From positions 12,494,001 to 12,558,000 of the forward strand of contig NW_023503493.1 in assembly GCF_014529535.1 (NCBI RefSeq): a DNA stretch of 64,000 nucleotides, read 5' to 3'. Below are positions 24,506 to 34,660 of this stretch, in pieces (position 1 is the first letter of the stretch; every line of letters starts with the position of its first letter). The stretch is from Bradysia coprophila (Eukaryota; Arthropoda; Insecta; Diptera; Sciaridae). The position numbers and the translations under genes are program-made. The notes below the pieces were generated by a model. The model worked only from the letters and a program-made list of their open reading frames with translations, was not told the DNA's origin and did no database searches.

Positions 24506-24740
24506 GCGTGTGGTCTTCCAATATACTTTTCATCCCTAAAAGCAATTCTGGAAAAGAAAATTTCAGTGGAGTCGATGAAATAGTGCTTGGCACAAGAAAT
24601 ATTCTACATATTTGAACACGGTTCATCCCTAAATAAGGGTCAAAAGCTCATTTGAAGACTACGCGTTCTCAAGGGCGGTTAGCTAAAGATTATTTTCCAG
24701 TCAGCATGAATATTCGTAACGAGCTTGAAATAAAACTAAC

Positions 24741-24810
24741 GAAAAAGCTATTGGCACAAAGTGCCAATAGCCACAGTACAACAAAGAGACTATTGGCACA
24801 AAGTGTAAAC
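24741..24810. repeat. Palindrome CTATTGGCACAAAGTGCCAATAG, left cluster
   Basis: One perfect copy (CTATTGGCAC / GTGCCAATAG around AAA) near 24750 and a half-degenerate copy near 24788. The same palindrome forms the array at 25850-26072. Confidence 0.8.
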
Positions 24811-24904
24811 AAAAAGATAACGAACACTATTTGCACCCGAATTATTAAATTTCTCGAAAATCATTGTTCGCAGGCCGTATGAATTATATTATCGAAAATG
24901 CTAG

Positions 24905-25350
24905 GAGTTTTGTTTTTTCCTACTGAATTCATCCTTCTACAGATTGTGTAAGGAATGAGTTTGGTTTGTTCCTACTGAATTCATCCTTCTACAAATTGTG
25001 TTAGAAAGGAGTTTGGTTTTTTCCTACTGAATTCATCCTTCTACAGATTGTGTAAGGAATGAGTTTGGTTTGTTCCTACTGAATTCATCCTTCTACAAAT
25101 TGTGTTAGAAAGGAGTTTGGTTTTTTCCTACTGAATTCATCCTTCTACAGATTGTGTAAGGAATGAGTTTGGTTTGTTTCAACTGAATTCATCCTTCTAC
25201 AAATTGTGTTAGAAAGGAGTTTGGTTTGTTCCTACTGAATTCATCCTTCTACAGATTGTGTAAGGAATGAGTTTGGTTTGTTTCAACTGAATTCATCCTT
25301 CTACAAACTATGCAAGGAAGGAGTTTGGTTAGCTCCAACTGAATTATTCA
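24905..25350. repeat. 52-bp minisatellite with two alternating variants
   Basis: Nine starts at exact 52-bp spacing (24919, 24971, 25023, 25075, 25127, 25179, 25231, 25283, 25335). Units carry ACTGAATTCATCCTTCTAC and alternate between ACAGATTGTGTAAGGAATGA and ACAAATTGTGTTAGAAAGGA types, giving a 104-bp higher-order repeat. Later B units change CCTACTG to TTCAACTG. The last unit is degenerate. Confidence 0.93.
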
Positions 25351-25849
25351 TCTCACAGATCTCAAAGCGTCGGAAGCAAAAAATATTGATTATTTTTGTT
25401 CAGATTGTTGTCACGACTCAATGTCAATGTAATTCACTAAATCTAACGAAATAAAATTTTGGTTTGAAAAGCATGTTCTTTTGATAGTTGAAACAAAAGA
25501 TTAGTCAATGTATGAGCTATTTGCAGTCGAATGGTCTGTTATCATTTTGAAATTGGCAGAGATTAACGTTAGTTTTTCTTAAAATGTGAGAGAACAACAG
25601 ATTTTTCATTGCACTTTGGCCAATGACTTTTGTATTTAGGTGGCCGCCGTGAGTGTTTTACTTGTTAAAACGACTGCTTTTATTTAAAAAAAAAAATTGT
25701 CTTTCAGTGCGAATGGTCTCCTTATTATAGTGTAGGTGTAGTCCAAATATTGAAATAGAGACTATTTTCATTGGAGCTTACGTCGATTGAATCGAACTTA
25801 GACCTACAATACGAAATAAAATCACATAAGTTTTCAGTCCTCAAAGTTG

Positions 25850-26072
25850 TGTGCCAATAGTCACATTATAATATTGTGGCTATTGGCACTTTGTGCCAAT
25901 AGTCTCTTTCTTATACTGTGGCTATCGGGACAAAGTGTCAATAGCCACAATATTATAATGTGACTAATGACACAAAATGTCAATAGCCATAGTATTATAA
26001 TGTGACTATTGGCACAAAGTGCCAATAGCCACACTATGATGAAGAGACTATTGGCACTGAGTGCCAATAGTC
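25850..26072. repeat. Array of the TTGGCAC-AAA-GTGCCAA palindrome
   Basis: About five palindromic cores at roughly 42-43 bp intervals (near 25880, 25921, 25965, 26005, 26047), each with CTATTGGCAC / GTGCCAATAG arms, joined by TCACATTATAATATTGTGGC-type spacers that are themselves palindromic. Some copies decayed (ATCGGGAC, AATGACAC). It can fold into a series of hairpins. Confidence 0.85.
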
Positions 26073-26205
26073 TTAACCTAAAACTAAACCGTTTGAAAGT
26101 AAAAAGTATCTTAAAGTAAAATGTGTCCTTATTTGTCCTCATTTTCATAGGCAAAAATGTCCTTATGTCCTTATAAGGATCATCGAAATTTCACTACGAC
26201 CCCTG

Positions 26206-26650
26206 ATATGATAATTAATCGCATGTTTTTTCGTTTTTCACTCGCATTCCCTAGAAATGGGTGAAATCCTGACATTTTGCTAAACCTAAAATGTCAGCCC
26301 TTCCCAGTGAATGCGCTAATAGAAAATAGTTGTTGATGATGATTTCTGCTTGTTTGTTGCTTGAAGACTCAGCTAATTTGACAGCTCATGCAATTTGTTC
26401 AGTTGTTCAGTTGTTCATATCATTTTGACGTTTCAAATGGATGCATTCAATGACATTTACATTTATTGTTGAGCTGATAAAGTATGTTCGTTTTTCTTGT
26501 ATATTGAGTCGTTACATTGATTTTAATGAATTGTTATTGCTGTTAAAGGGGAAATATTTTTTGAGATTTTAGAAGAAATCGATACTTGCAGCAATTTTTT
26601 AAGTTAAAACGAAAAAAAAGAAGAAATATTTGCAAACGCTGCAACCATAC
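26206..26650. other. Short intergenic stretch
   Basis: No ORF, repeat or motif recognised between the 2.9-kb element and the FHIP relic. Downstream FHIP exons that would be expected here on the minus strand are not present. Confidence 0.5.
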
Positions 26651-27957
26651 CTGAACTATTCGGCGGCCGTTTGAATATACTTGTGATTGAACTTGAGAAA
26701 CGTTTGCGCTTCGTGTCGTGCCGTTTGAACGGATCGTATGACGAACTTGGTGTCAATTGTGGAGGTGTCGAGGTGACACCGTTTTTCGATCCTTCGATTG
26801 CATTTTTTCGCGCATTAAACCAGACGCTGTTCCCTCTCAATGAGCTCGAAACGACTGTTGTCAACCAGTTTCAGTGATTCTTCGCTCACTGGTAGTTCGG
26901 CGTCGATTTGTTGTTTTAGGATTTTCAACAGCTGCAAATAAATGACCGAATGAATGGACCTGTGGAAACCAATCGAAAATCCATTGAACTCTTTGGATGC
27001 TTCAGGGATGGGAGTGGTTTCACTTTACCTAAACTTACTGTCACCTGTGTAAATAAGTCTTCTGAAAAATCAAATTCAATTTCCGGTTCTTGTTTCCTGC
27101 TCGACAGTTTCCAACTTTCCAATTTTCGCATCGACTCGCCATAATTGATTGTTGTTGTCAGTATCAACGTTTCCCCGTTCATCCGAGTCATCTTCAGGCC
27201 GATACTTAAAGCTCTCATCGCCACTGCTTTCGCCCAGTGACTGCAAACTATCCATCTGCTTACTTTTCTCACTGTCACCGTTCTAATTGCTAAATTCGTT
27301 CAAAAAACTCTGTATCAGCTCCATAGTCTTTTCCGTTCGTTTGTTCGTTGTATGATTTTCGAGCTTGTATGTGGTGGACCACTTCTGGCACGATCTTTGG
27401 CAAATTGATATCTTGTGCCGTGCATCAAACAAATACGCATGATAGTTCGAATACAACGATTCACCGCCATAGTATCCCTAATGGTTCCAATTAGCACCAA
27501 TTGTTTTTGTCATTGAATTGTGCTGTTGCGTTTCGATCAGTGCATTCTGGGCGGCATGTTTCATCACTTCCGGTGACAAGTCCAAAAAGAATTCCACTGA
27601 ATTTGTGTACGAATCGATTCGATTCACTTTGTGACGATGACTGATTGGTATATGCTTGCAGGGTATCAGAAATTTCAACAGCAACTCCATCATTTTTTCC
27701 TCACAGTGCAGTGACAGTAATGTGTCGAACAGCGACAGAGTGACCAGACACAACTAGGGAAAATGGAAAAATGGTAAAATCTCAAGTAGCAAATTGAATG
27801 AAAAAATAAATTGAAAAAATAAAAGTTTTATACTCGCGCATCCACCGAACTAATCCTTTCAACGAGAACGTCCAACATTCGTTGACCATCGAACTTCTCT
27901 GTATCTAGCAAGAAGCGAACGAAAATGTTTAGCAGACCCAGATCAGCGCTAAATTTT
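26651..27957 (-). pseudogene. Broken FHIP1 (FAM160A, FTS-Hook interacting protein) fragment
   Basis: FHIP links the FTS-Hook complex to dynein cargo. Three exon-like blocks remain with introns: about 27957-27834, 27753-27045 and 26931-26651. Recognisable FHIP1 features are LCLVTLSLFDTLLSLHCE, the KFLIPCKHIPISHRHKV block (human FHIP1B has a similar YLIPCNHMMLSQR), YHAYLFDAR, and ESSGDESFKYRPEDD. Damage: an in-frame TAG at 27478-27480 between NWNH and GYYGGESLYS; a frame change near 27075-27110; a one-base excess in the TTAAAC near 26815-26818 that breaks the frame before NARKNAIEGSKNG; and loss of the conserved exon expected before LLKILKQQID. The 5' part of the gene is missing and the fragment starts at the edge of a foldback element. 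Introns are retained, so this is a decayed duplicate, not a processed copy. A sequencing artefact could explain one lesion, not all. Confidence 0.82.
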
Positions 27958-28305
27958 AGCCTAAATTTGTGCGAAAAAATTATATATTTTCGATGATAAT
28001 TTCGTATCCTTTCTAGAAAAGGTGGGACCACCGTTTTGTGTCAAGAAGTGTTGGCTTTCAGTAACAACACTAAATGTTTGTGGTGATGTAACCTACTACA
28101 AGAAAACGCAATAGTTCATTAAAATTTTCATAAATTCCGAGCTTTCTCATCGAAGGCTACATCACCACAAACATTATTAGTAATGTTACTGAAAGCCAGC
28201 ACTTTTTGACACAAAACGATGGTTTTTAAGAAAGGACGCGGATACGAAGTTATCATCGAAAATATATAATTTTTTTGTACAGATTTAGGCTACAATTTTT
28301 CAGTT
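27951..28305. repeat. Foldback element truncating the FHIP fragment
   Basis: Arms of about 130 bp: the left carries ATATATTTTCGATGATAA and TTGGCTTTCAGTAACA, the right their complements (TTATCATCGAAAATATAT, TGTTACTGAAAGCCA). The outer ends read TTTTAGCCTAAAT / ATTTAGGCTACAA. Recognisable FHIP coding stops at its left edge. Confidence 0.8.
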
Positions 28306-28587
28306 TCACTATCTGGCTTATTACTTTATTTGATCGAAGATTTTCAAAGATTGATTTCAGAAATCTTTTACTTCATTTGTTTTGAACATGCTTTTTGCTA
28401 TATAAGACCTCTTTAGTCAAAACTGTCGTTTATTTTTTTCTGTCGTTGTTGATTATTCCAGGACCTGTTCCAACAAATCATCTAATGATCATAAATCCTG
28501 GAAGGATTTCCAGTTTGTGAACTTTTGTAGTGTAAATATGTCACATCGAGCCTTTTCTCGAAATATAAGGCATTCTATTGTAGAAAG

Positions 28588-29201
28588 TTTTAGCAGTGGG
28601 TGAAACTGGATTTTCCAAATGATAACTTCTCCGACGGCAACGATAGTAAATTCTACTTGATTTAAACACGTCCGTACAAATGCAACATTGATTTCAATAC
28701 AACCCCTCAATGTTATCATTGAATTCATGTCCAACCCCTCAATGATGGCGTTGATTGACGAAAATATTTCCAGGTCTGATAGTTCGAATAATCCACTTTC
28801 GCGATAGATATCTTGGATATTCGAATTAGGAAATTAGGAAATTTCTTAGTCGTTCTGGCTGACCACAATTCTGGATTTCTAGCTGTATTCTAACCGACTC
28901 TTAGAAGCGATTGGAGTTCTAACTGACAACTGCTGCGGATATTTTCTTGAAATTTCTCTGAACACCACCGAATATTTCTCCGAATTCTTTTGAATTTCTC
29001 TGAATATTTTTCCGAGTATTTCCTTGAATGTTTCTCCGAATCTCGCTTCAATTTTTCTTGATGAATATCTCTGAATTCATCAATAAATTGCTGGAATGCC
29101 CATAACCGGTTAGCAGTGGGTGAAACTGGATTTTCCAAATGATAACTTCTCCAACGGCAACGATAGTAAATTCTACGTGATTTAAACACGTCCGTCCAAA
29201 A
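28588..29201. repeat. 90-bp direct repeat pair, 523 bp apart
   Basis: TAGCAGTGGGTGAAACTGGA at 28588 and 29111 begins two segments of about 92 bp that differ at only a few positions. Between them is unrelated sequence rich in TTCTCCGAATWTTTC-like motifs. Confidence 0.8.
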
Positions 29202-29349
29202 GAGTTATTTATTGGGAATGAAAATATTTTACAATGAATTTTGTCGCCTACAATGATCAAGGCCCATTTAATCTCAATTCAATGCAACATTTATTCCAAT
29301 AGAAAGTCGGTTGTAGATCCTAAAACAGATTTTTGGACAGCCGGTATTC

Positions 29350-29478
29350 GCATAGAGTTACATTCGAGAGGTGTCAAGGTGACGCTGTCATTATTTGAAC
29401 ATGTATGGTTTCCCATATATTTTTGTGGTTTCCTTTGATCGACAGCGCCACCATGCCACCTCTCGAGTGTAACTCTTT
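29350..29478. repeat. Small foldback
   Basis: GAGTTACATTCGAGAGGTG pairs with CCACCTCTCGAGTGTAACTC; the inner part CGCTGTC / GACAGCG also matches. Loop of about 50 bp. Confidence 0.75.
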
Positions 29479-29508
29479 CGTCATATTCAAACACAGCGTA
29501 TCCAAATA

Positions 29509-29722
29509 AAGTATAGTTTCCACTTAAAAAGAGCACTCCGTTTAGCCTCCGTTTACATGACAGTTGTAAAATAGAACAAAGGAACTGTCACGCAAACGGA
29601 GTGGAAATTGAATTTATTTCAAGTTTTTACTCCGTTTACGTGACAGTTCCTTTGTTCTATTTTACAACTGTCATGTAAACGGAGGCTAAACGGAGTGCTC
29701 TTTTTAAGTGGAAACTATACTT
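29509..29722. repeat. 214-bp foldback MITE
   Basis: Ends AAGTATAGTTTCCACTT / AAGTGGAAACTATACTT. Arms of about 90 bp continue through AGCACTCCGTTTAGCCTCCG and its complement. Additional AAACGGAG repeats in the centre. No clear target duplication. Confidence 0.85.
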
Positions 29723-30569
29723 AAGTTGGTGTTTCACGATTTGTTATGATTTCTCGGTAAAAAGTCAAGAAAGGAAGGAGAAGAAGTGAACAAAACCGAA
29801 AATAAAAAAAAAGAATTGTCCTTTCTTCGACATGAACATTATCGTGGCATTATTAACTATTTAGCATATTTTTATGAGATCAGCAAAATTCTGTAAAATT
29901 CATACGAGTGAGTGATACGCGTTTATCAAACTAAAAAAATAGCTCTGCTTTAGCCAAAGGTTATCAAGACACTTAATAATTTTTGTATCAAATCAGAAGG
30001 TATGCCTTGCTAAAAATTAGCGGGTTACCCGACTAATTCACTTTTATCGGTTTTTCAGGTCCTCGTGTTTCAAAATAAAATTTGAGTTAGGGTTTCAATA
30101 AATTTTTGTTTATAATTGAGGTTAGAAAAAATTCTTCAAAAACTAGATTTTTGGAAAGAAACAGGTAAAACTACGCCTAGTGTCACTTGATAGGCAAATC
30201 GCGATTTTCGCCAATAATTTTAAGTTGACATTGAAGATGGAAATAATTAGTAACTTCTCTAGACACAGTATATGGAGAGTCAACTTATAATTTTCAAGTT
30301 TAAATTATACGTGAAAATCGCAGTCTCCCTATTTACCGAAACTGTATCATCAACGATGGCTATTAAATATTTGTATCGAAATTTTCGGATTTCGATCTTT
30401 TCGGGCTTTACAAATTCGATTCGAGTCGGGTTTCAGATTTTAAGAATTATGTTCGGGTTGGGTCTCTAAAAATCTCGACCCGTCTATCTCTAATGCCTCA
30501 TGACTAGATCGCATAAAGCGAATTCAGTTCCGAATCAGTGTTGTAAAAGACACGTCAATTGTAAAAAGA

Positions 30570-31384
30570 ATGGATCTTGCAACAAAAATTCTATTGTTTT
30601 GTGTAGTCTGTTATGCAACACTTTATTGTTGTGCCGATGAAAACTTAAATTATCGTGAAGTAGAAGCGTGTACCGTCCAATACTTGAAAAAAAAGGCAGA
30701 TTAAACGAATCAATTCAATCGACATTACCACCATCTGCACGATGTCGATTCTTTGTTCCATTTGGTGTGCAACTAATAAGATCGCAGCTGATAGACGAGA
30801 TCGTAAGGGGTTATTCACCACATGTAGCAGACTGTTTCATCGAGCAATTTGATAAGAGAGAAGTTGTCGATACTTTTGTTGTGGCGCTCTTAACAAAACA
30901 CAGCAGTCTGTTTGACAGTACCCAGATAAAAGAGAGCAACCACCAGATGCATGATGTAGTAAATAACATTACCGATCAGTGCATAGCAGGTGAAAGCAAC
31001 CCTACTATTACCAATAAGGACTCAATATCTCATCAACACGTATATTGTATCGCAAAGCATGCAGTCGATAACAAACTTTTGCAACCTAACGACGACATAA
31101 ACTCTGCTCTCATTGATTTCGATACAGTTAACTGTACTAACATCATTGGTGCCAAACTTAGCGAAACTGAGAAGGAATATAGCGACAAAATGTCTGCAAC
31201 AGGAATCGACCAAGGATCATTGAATTGTGCTATCAATGAACTCAGAAGTGGTAACATGTTTAACTGGAGTATGGCATTGAAATGGATCTATTATTTCAAC
31301 ATAACCAGTGTGGAAAGGAATACATTTTTCAATAAGGTTGATGAATTCCTTAGTTTGCCATCTTCCCCATGCAATAAAAAATAA
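30570..31384 (+). pseudogene. Secreted protein of unknown family, copy 1 (single frameshift)
   Basis: The frame starts at ATG 30570 with a clear signal peptide (hydrophobic core ILLFCVVCYATLYCC, residues about 7-21) and is broken in an A8 run at 30687-30694. With one more A it would read continuously to TAA at 31382-31384 as 271 residues. The mature part has spaced cysteines (near CTVQYL, ARCRFF, ADCFIEQF, TDQCIA, VYCIAKHA, VNCTNI, NCAINEL), suggesting disulphide-bonded helical repeats. I do not recognise the family. AATAAA at 31433-31438 is a likely poly(A) signal. The one-base homopolymer lesion may be an assembly error, so the gene may be functional. A truncated paralogue lies at 33820. 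Confidence 0.72.
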
Positions 31385-31492
31385 TTTGGTAAAGTAATCG
31401 TTGAAGGACTAGCCAACTCAAACTTTTTCATAAATAAAAATTGAATAGTCGAAAATCATACAAAAAACATTTTCTTATTAAATTCCTGAAAG

Positions 31493-31927
31493 CACAGCAC
31501 TACTTCTAGCATGAACTTAACACTGACAAGTGTCAAATTTGGAGTCTTTCGTGATAAGAGCTGCCGCTCAGGATTGTTTGTATAATACAAATTGTATTGT
31601 AAGTTTTAACTCATCCAACGAAAACAAGTCATCTATCTGTACAAAAGAAAGGCAGTGCCTACCGAGGGAGAAACCACTCTTTTGTGATTAACATGGTTAA
31701 TCAGTTAATCAGCAACATGATTTTTGTGAAAAAGCACGGTTAATCAGTAATTTACCATGATTAACCACCATATTTCACTGCTGGTTAATCACAAATTCGT
31801 CCTCATGTTAATCACTGGTTAATCATGTAAATCACGTCAATAAATCAAGTGGTTTCCCCCTCGGTGCCTACTGTGATTCCATAAGCCTCCGAATATTTTC
31901 TATGTTCACGCCAGAAGCAGTGCTGTG
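31493..31927. mobile_element. hAT MITE, 'CACAGCACTGCT' family, copy B (interrupted)
   Basis: Same family as 16068-16279, opposite orientation: ends CACAGCACTACTTCTAGCATG / GAAGCAGTGCTGTG, flanked by CTGAAAG on both sides (7 of the 8 expected bases). It is split by the element at 31664-31863. It sits in the 3' flank of the secreted-protein gene; the paralogous flank near 34412-34440 lacks it, giving an independent empty site. Confidence 0.88.
31664..31863. mobile_element. 200-bp element nested in copy B
   Basis: Inverted ends CGAGGGAGAAACCAC / GTGGTTTCCCCCTCG and a perfect 8-bp duplication GTGCCTAC (31656-31663, 31864-31871). Copy A of the host MITE carries GTGCCTAC once (complement at 16122-16132), so the insertion boundaries are exact. 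The interior is made of TTAATCA/TGATTAA repeats. Confidence 0.93.
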
Positions 31928-31960
31928 CTGAAAGACTTTTACAGCACGCCATTACCTCAT
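31928..31960 (-). pseudogene. 3' relic of a second cysteine-rich gene
   Basis: If the MITE copy B is left out, the minus strand here reads a short C-terminus ACCKSLSGI, matching the VCCKNLIGI end of the cysteine-rich ORF at 34409-34660. Further upstream the similarity is lost. This shows the convergent gene pair was duplicated as a unit and this copy was later truncated. Confidence 0.55.
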
Positions 31961-33819
31961 AACGTTATTTTTATATGTGTTTTTTGATATATTGGCGTAA
32001 CGTTACAATAACGATGGATTTGTATAAATAATGTAAAGTAAAAATTGAAGTCCCGTAACGGTACAGAGGCTGTAACTACAACACCAGTAACATTGTCTAT
32101 TAAACTAGTGTGAACTACGGCCCAAACTTCGCTCCAGCCTCAAACTTCACTTTCGTTCATTTTTTTAATTCTCTTTAGCCACTTACTACTATTCTATCTT
32201 TGAACCTAACCTCACGAATTAAATTCTTCATCAAACTGTTTTTTTTTTTAAACGGATGAAAATTACTCCAGTAACTGGAGTCCAGTTAACAAAAAGCCAA
32301 GAAAGTATTCTTTTATGAAGTACTTCCTCTCCCAGATTGTTGAATCGATTTAAACTATCACCGACTTTTGAACTTGACCTCAGTATTTCAATCCTTCATC
32401 CTTGACGGCGCGAACTTTTCTGCATTTTTAGTTTCTTATTACCGACAACTTTTGAATAATATAGTATGGTACGATAGAATTTATTTTCGCTCATTAATCA
32501 TTGTTTCATTAGTTGAAATTCACATATTTTCTCTGAGATCATCAAATTTCTGAAAAATTTATACGATTGTTATCTTCCACACACTACGATAACGTTTTAG
32601 AAATTCAGAAAATGTCTGTAAATAGCTGAACTTTCAGGCGAAGGTTATCAAAAGATATTTAGTAACAGAAGGTATGCCTTAGAGATGCACGGCTACACTA
32701 TCTTGCTAAGAGACCCGATACGATTATATCTTTTTCGGGTTCTCGTGTTTCAATATTGAGTTCGGACAGACTTCAGGTCGGGTGAAGAATAGTGAAGAAT
32801 AGACAAAACGCCTTCTCTTTACATTTTGTAAAAGGATGAATTCCCTACGAACGCACAAAACGCCGTCTCGTTACATTTCGTAGATGGAGGAATTCCCTAG
32901 AAACGAACAGAAAGCCTTCCCGTTACATTTTGTAAAAGGATGAATTCCCCAGATACGGATAAGACGCCCTTGCTTTATATTTCCAAAATCGACAAAGTGT
33001 GAAGGAAAGCCAAAAAAAATAGTTTCACTTTTACTGATTAACTGAAGGGGTGCCAGCGACATGTATACCACAATTTTATCGGTAGTTTATTATTTTTTAT
33101 CGCTACATGCGTCGAAACCCGTACTTTTCATGTTTGAAGCAAGTGTTTCGACGCCCTCAGCATGTCACGAAGAAGTCGAGGCTTGCCGAGACTGATAGTG
33201 ACAAGTGTGTACTCTATTTTATTGCATAAGCGAAAACGAGACGACAACATAGACCTGAAGTGTAATTTTTGAATTATTCTTCTAGTTAGGTAATTTTGAT
33301 ATCCGAACACATCATGTGATAAAATCCGTTACATAACTCGGAATAAAAATGAAAAGTCTCGTTTTTGTGTCATGTAAAATACTATTCTTGGGGGTGCTGC
33401 GGGAATTGGTCGACATAACGAACTGTATACCCGATTATTTACAAATGTTTACTAGTAAGTCATTAAAGAACCTGATTCAATTCATCTTCACAAAACGATA
33501 GGATTAATGAAACTAGCTTCATTGCGAAAATTCACATCATCAAATCGACCACTGCCTAGTTTTACTCTGTTGTGTTTTAAATAAGACGGTCGGTTAGGGT
33601 TTTGGGTAGAAATAAGTAACACTATCGCTAATATCACACTTTATCTCTATTATCTGTGATGCTGATTATTAATAGTATGTTACGTCACTGTTTGTAAATA
33701 TTTGTTTAGGCAAGTGTGAGGTTTGCGGAACGAGCCGAAGGCGAGTGGAGTGATCACACGTCAATCAAGTCAATCAGACTGAAAAATACGATCAGATCGA
33801 AGTTGCAAATTATATTATT
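31961..33819. other. Intergenic DNA between the duplicated pairs
   Basis: No gene recognised. It has a faint copy of the 22.8/29.7-kb dispersed repeat (32510-32760) and three imperfect direct repeats of about 60 bp around GTTACATTT..AAAGGATGAATTCCC (32817-32950). A lone TTTTACTCTGT end at about 33559 resembles the MITE end at 56456, and a GAGTGGAGTGATCACACG segment lies near 33750. Confidence 0.5.
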
Positions 33820-34326
33820 ATGGCGGACCTAACAGCACACAGCAGTTTGTTCAGTGATGCTACCCAGATAAAAGAGAGTAAGGACCAATCGGATGATATG
33901 ATGACTGAAATCAATGATCAGTGCATATCAGTAGTAGATGAAAGCTATTCTACAAATTGGGATCACATATATTGCATGGTAAAGTATACTGTCGATAATA
34001 AACTGTTAGAACTCAACAACATCGATATAAACTCTTATCCAATTGATACCCGATACCATTAACTGTGCTAACATTGTTGATGCCAAACTTAGCGAAATTG
34101 AGAAGGAATATAGCGATAAAATGTATGCAACTGGAATCGACCGAGGATCAGTGGATTGTGCAATGAATGAGCTTAGAAGTGGTAATATGTTTAAATTAAG
34201 TATCGCATTTAAAGTTCTCTTTAATATAAACGCAAGCAGATCCACGTTTGCCGTGGAAAACAAAAAAATTTATAGCAATGTTGAAGAATTCCTTAGTTTA
34301 CCAGCTTCAGTATGCAATAAAAATTA
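33820..34326 (+). pseudogene. Secreted-protein paralogue, copy 2 (truncated, frameshifted)
   Basis: Aligns with residues from about 105 to the end of copy 1 (shared LTxHSSLF, TQIKES, DQCI, YTVDNKLL, EKEYSDKM, NELRSGNMF, EEFLSLP and the Cys-Asn-Lys end). The signal peptide and N-terminal third are missing. One extra C at about 34049-34051 shifts the frame between IDT and the next block, giving a premature TAA. Similarity continues about 100 bp into the 3' flank. A pseudogene unless an upstream exon exists that I did not find. Confidence 0.78.
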
Positions 34327-34408
34327 ATTTGGTGTTTCAAGGACCAGTCAAGTCAAACTTTTTTTCAATTAAAATTTTTATATTCGAAAAGCAAAAAATG
34401 TTTTCTTA

Positions 34409-34660
34409 TTAAATTCCTATAAGATTCTTACAGCACACCGCATTACCACTGCAGCCCTGTATTGTTGTTAGTCTTCCTCTATGACAATCCGGATTATAAA
34501 CACATCGACTGCGTCTGCATTCGTATTGTAAGCCATTCTTCTTAAGTCGGTCGCAGTTCAAGTATACAGGTCCGTAAATCAGCCGTTTGTCGCTGTGATG
34601 TGGCTTCTTATCGTTTCCACAGTGCGACGGTGCACACAACTTGCAGAACTTTATTTCCAT
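34409..34660 (-). CDS. Small cysteine-rich protein, unknown function
   Basis: 83-residue ORF with ten cysteines in the pattern C-x2-C-x4-C-x21-C-x11-C-x4-C-x5-C-x10-C-x5-CC and several basic residues, which suggests a compact disulphide-stabilised domain. No signal peptide at this start; one could lie on an upstream exon, since an AG sits just before the ATG (TTTTAAG), but none was identified. It converges on the secreted-protein copy 2 with about 85 bp between stop codons. A relic of a paralogue sits in the same place beside copy 1 (31928-31960). Family not recognised; could be a partial gene. Confidence 0.5.
   Translation of the reverse strand: MEIKFCKLCAPSHCGNDKKPHHSDKRLIYGPVYLNCDRLKKNGLQYECRRSRCVYNPDCHRGRLTTIQGCSGNAVCCKNLIGI

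Larger units (their letters stand above)
23301..26205. mobile_element. 2.9-kb non-autonomous hAT-like element
   Basis: 13-bp inverted ends CAGGGGTCGTAGT / ACTACGACCCCTG, flanked by a direct ATATGA (23295-23300, 26206-26211). Subterminal direct repeats GTCCTTATTT lie at both ends (23315-23395 and 26125-26175, in the same orientation). CAGGG ends and subterminal repeats fit hAT, although the clean duplication is 6 bp, not 8. No transposase ORF inside. It carries a foldback (24190-24505), a 52-bp minisatellite (24905-25350) and two arrays of a GGCACAAAGTGCC palindrome. Confidence 0.75.
28306..30569. other. Repeat-rich intergenic region
   Basis: No gene recognised. It holds a 90-bp direct repeat (28588-28680, 29111-29201), two foldbacks (29350-29478, 29509-29722), and a diverged copy of the dispersed repeat also present at 22.8 kb (29735-30060). 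Confidence 0.6.

Noticed and set aside
24905..25350. Possible CRISPR-like repeat array
   Set aside because: The 52-bp units are directly abutting without unique spacers and the genome is eukaryotic; it is a minisatellite.
26204..26211. 8-bp target duplication for the 2.9-kb element
   Set aside because: Only ATATGA (6 bp) is shared directly; extending to 8 bp breaks the match, so I report 6 bp.
29509..29722. TSD for the 214-bp foldback
   Set aside because: Flanks CCAAATA and AAGTTGG do not match in any register I tried, so its superfamily is left open.
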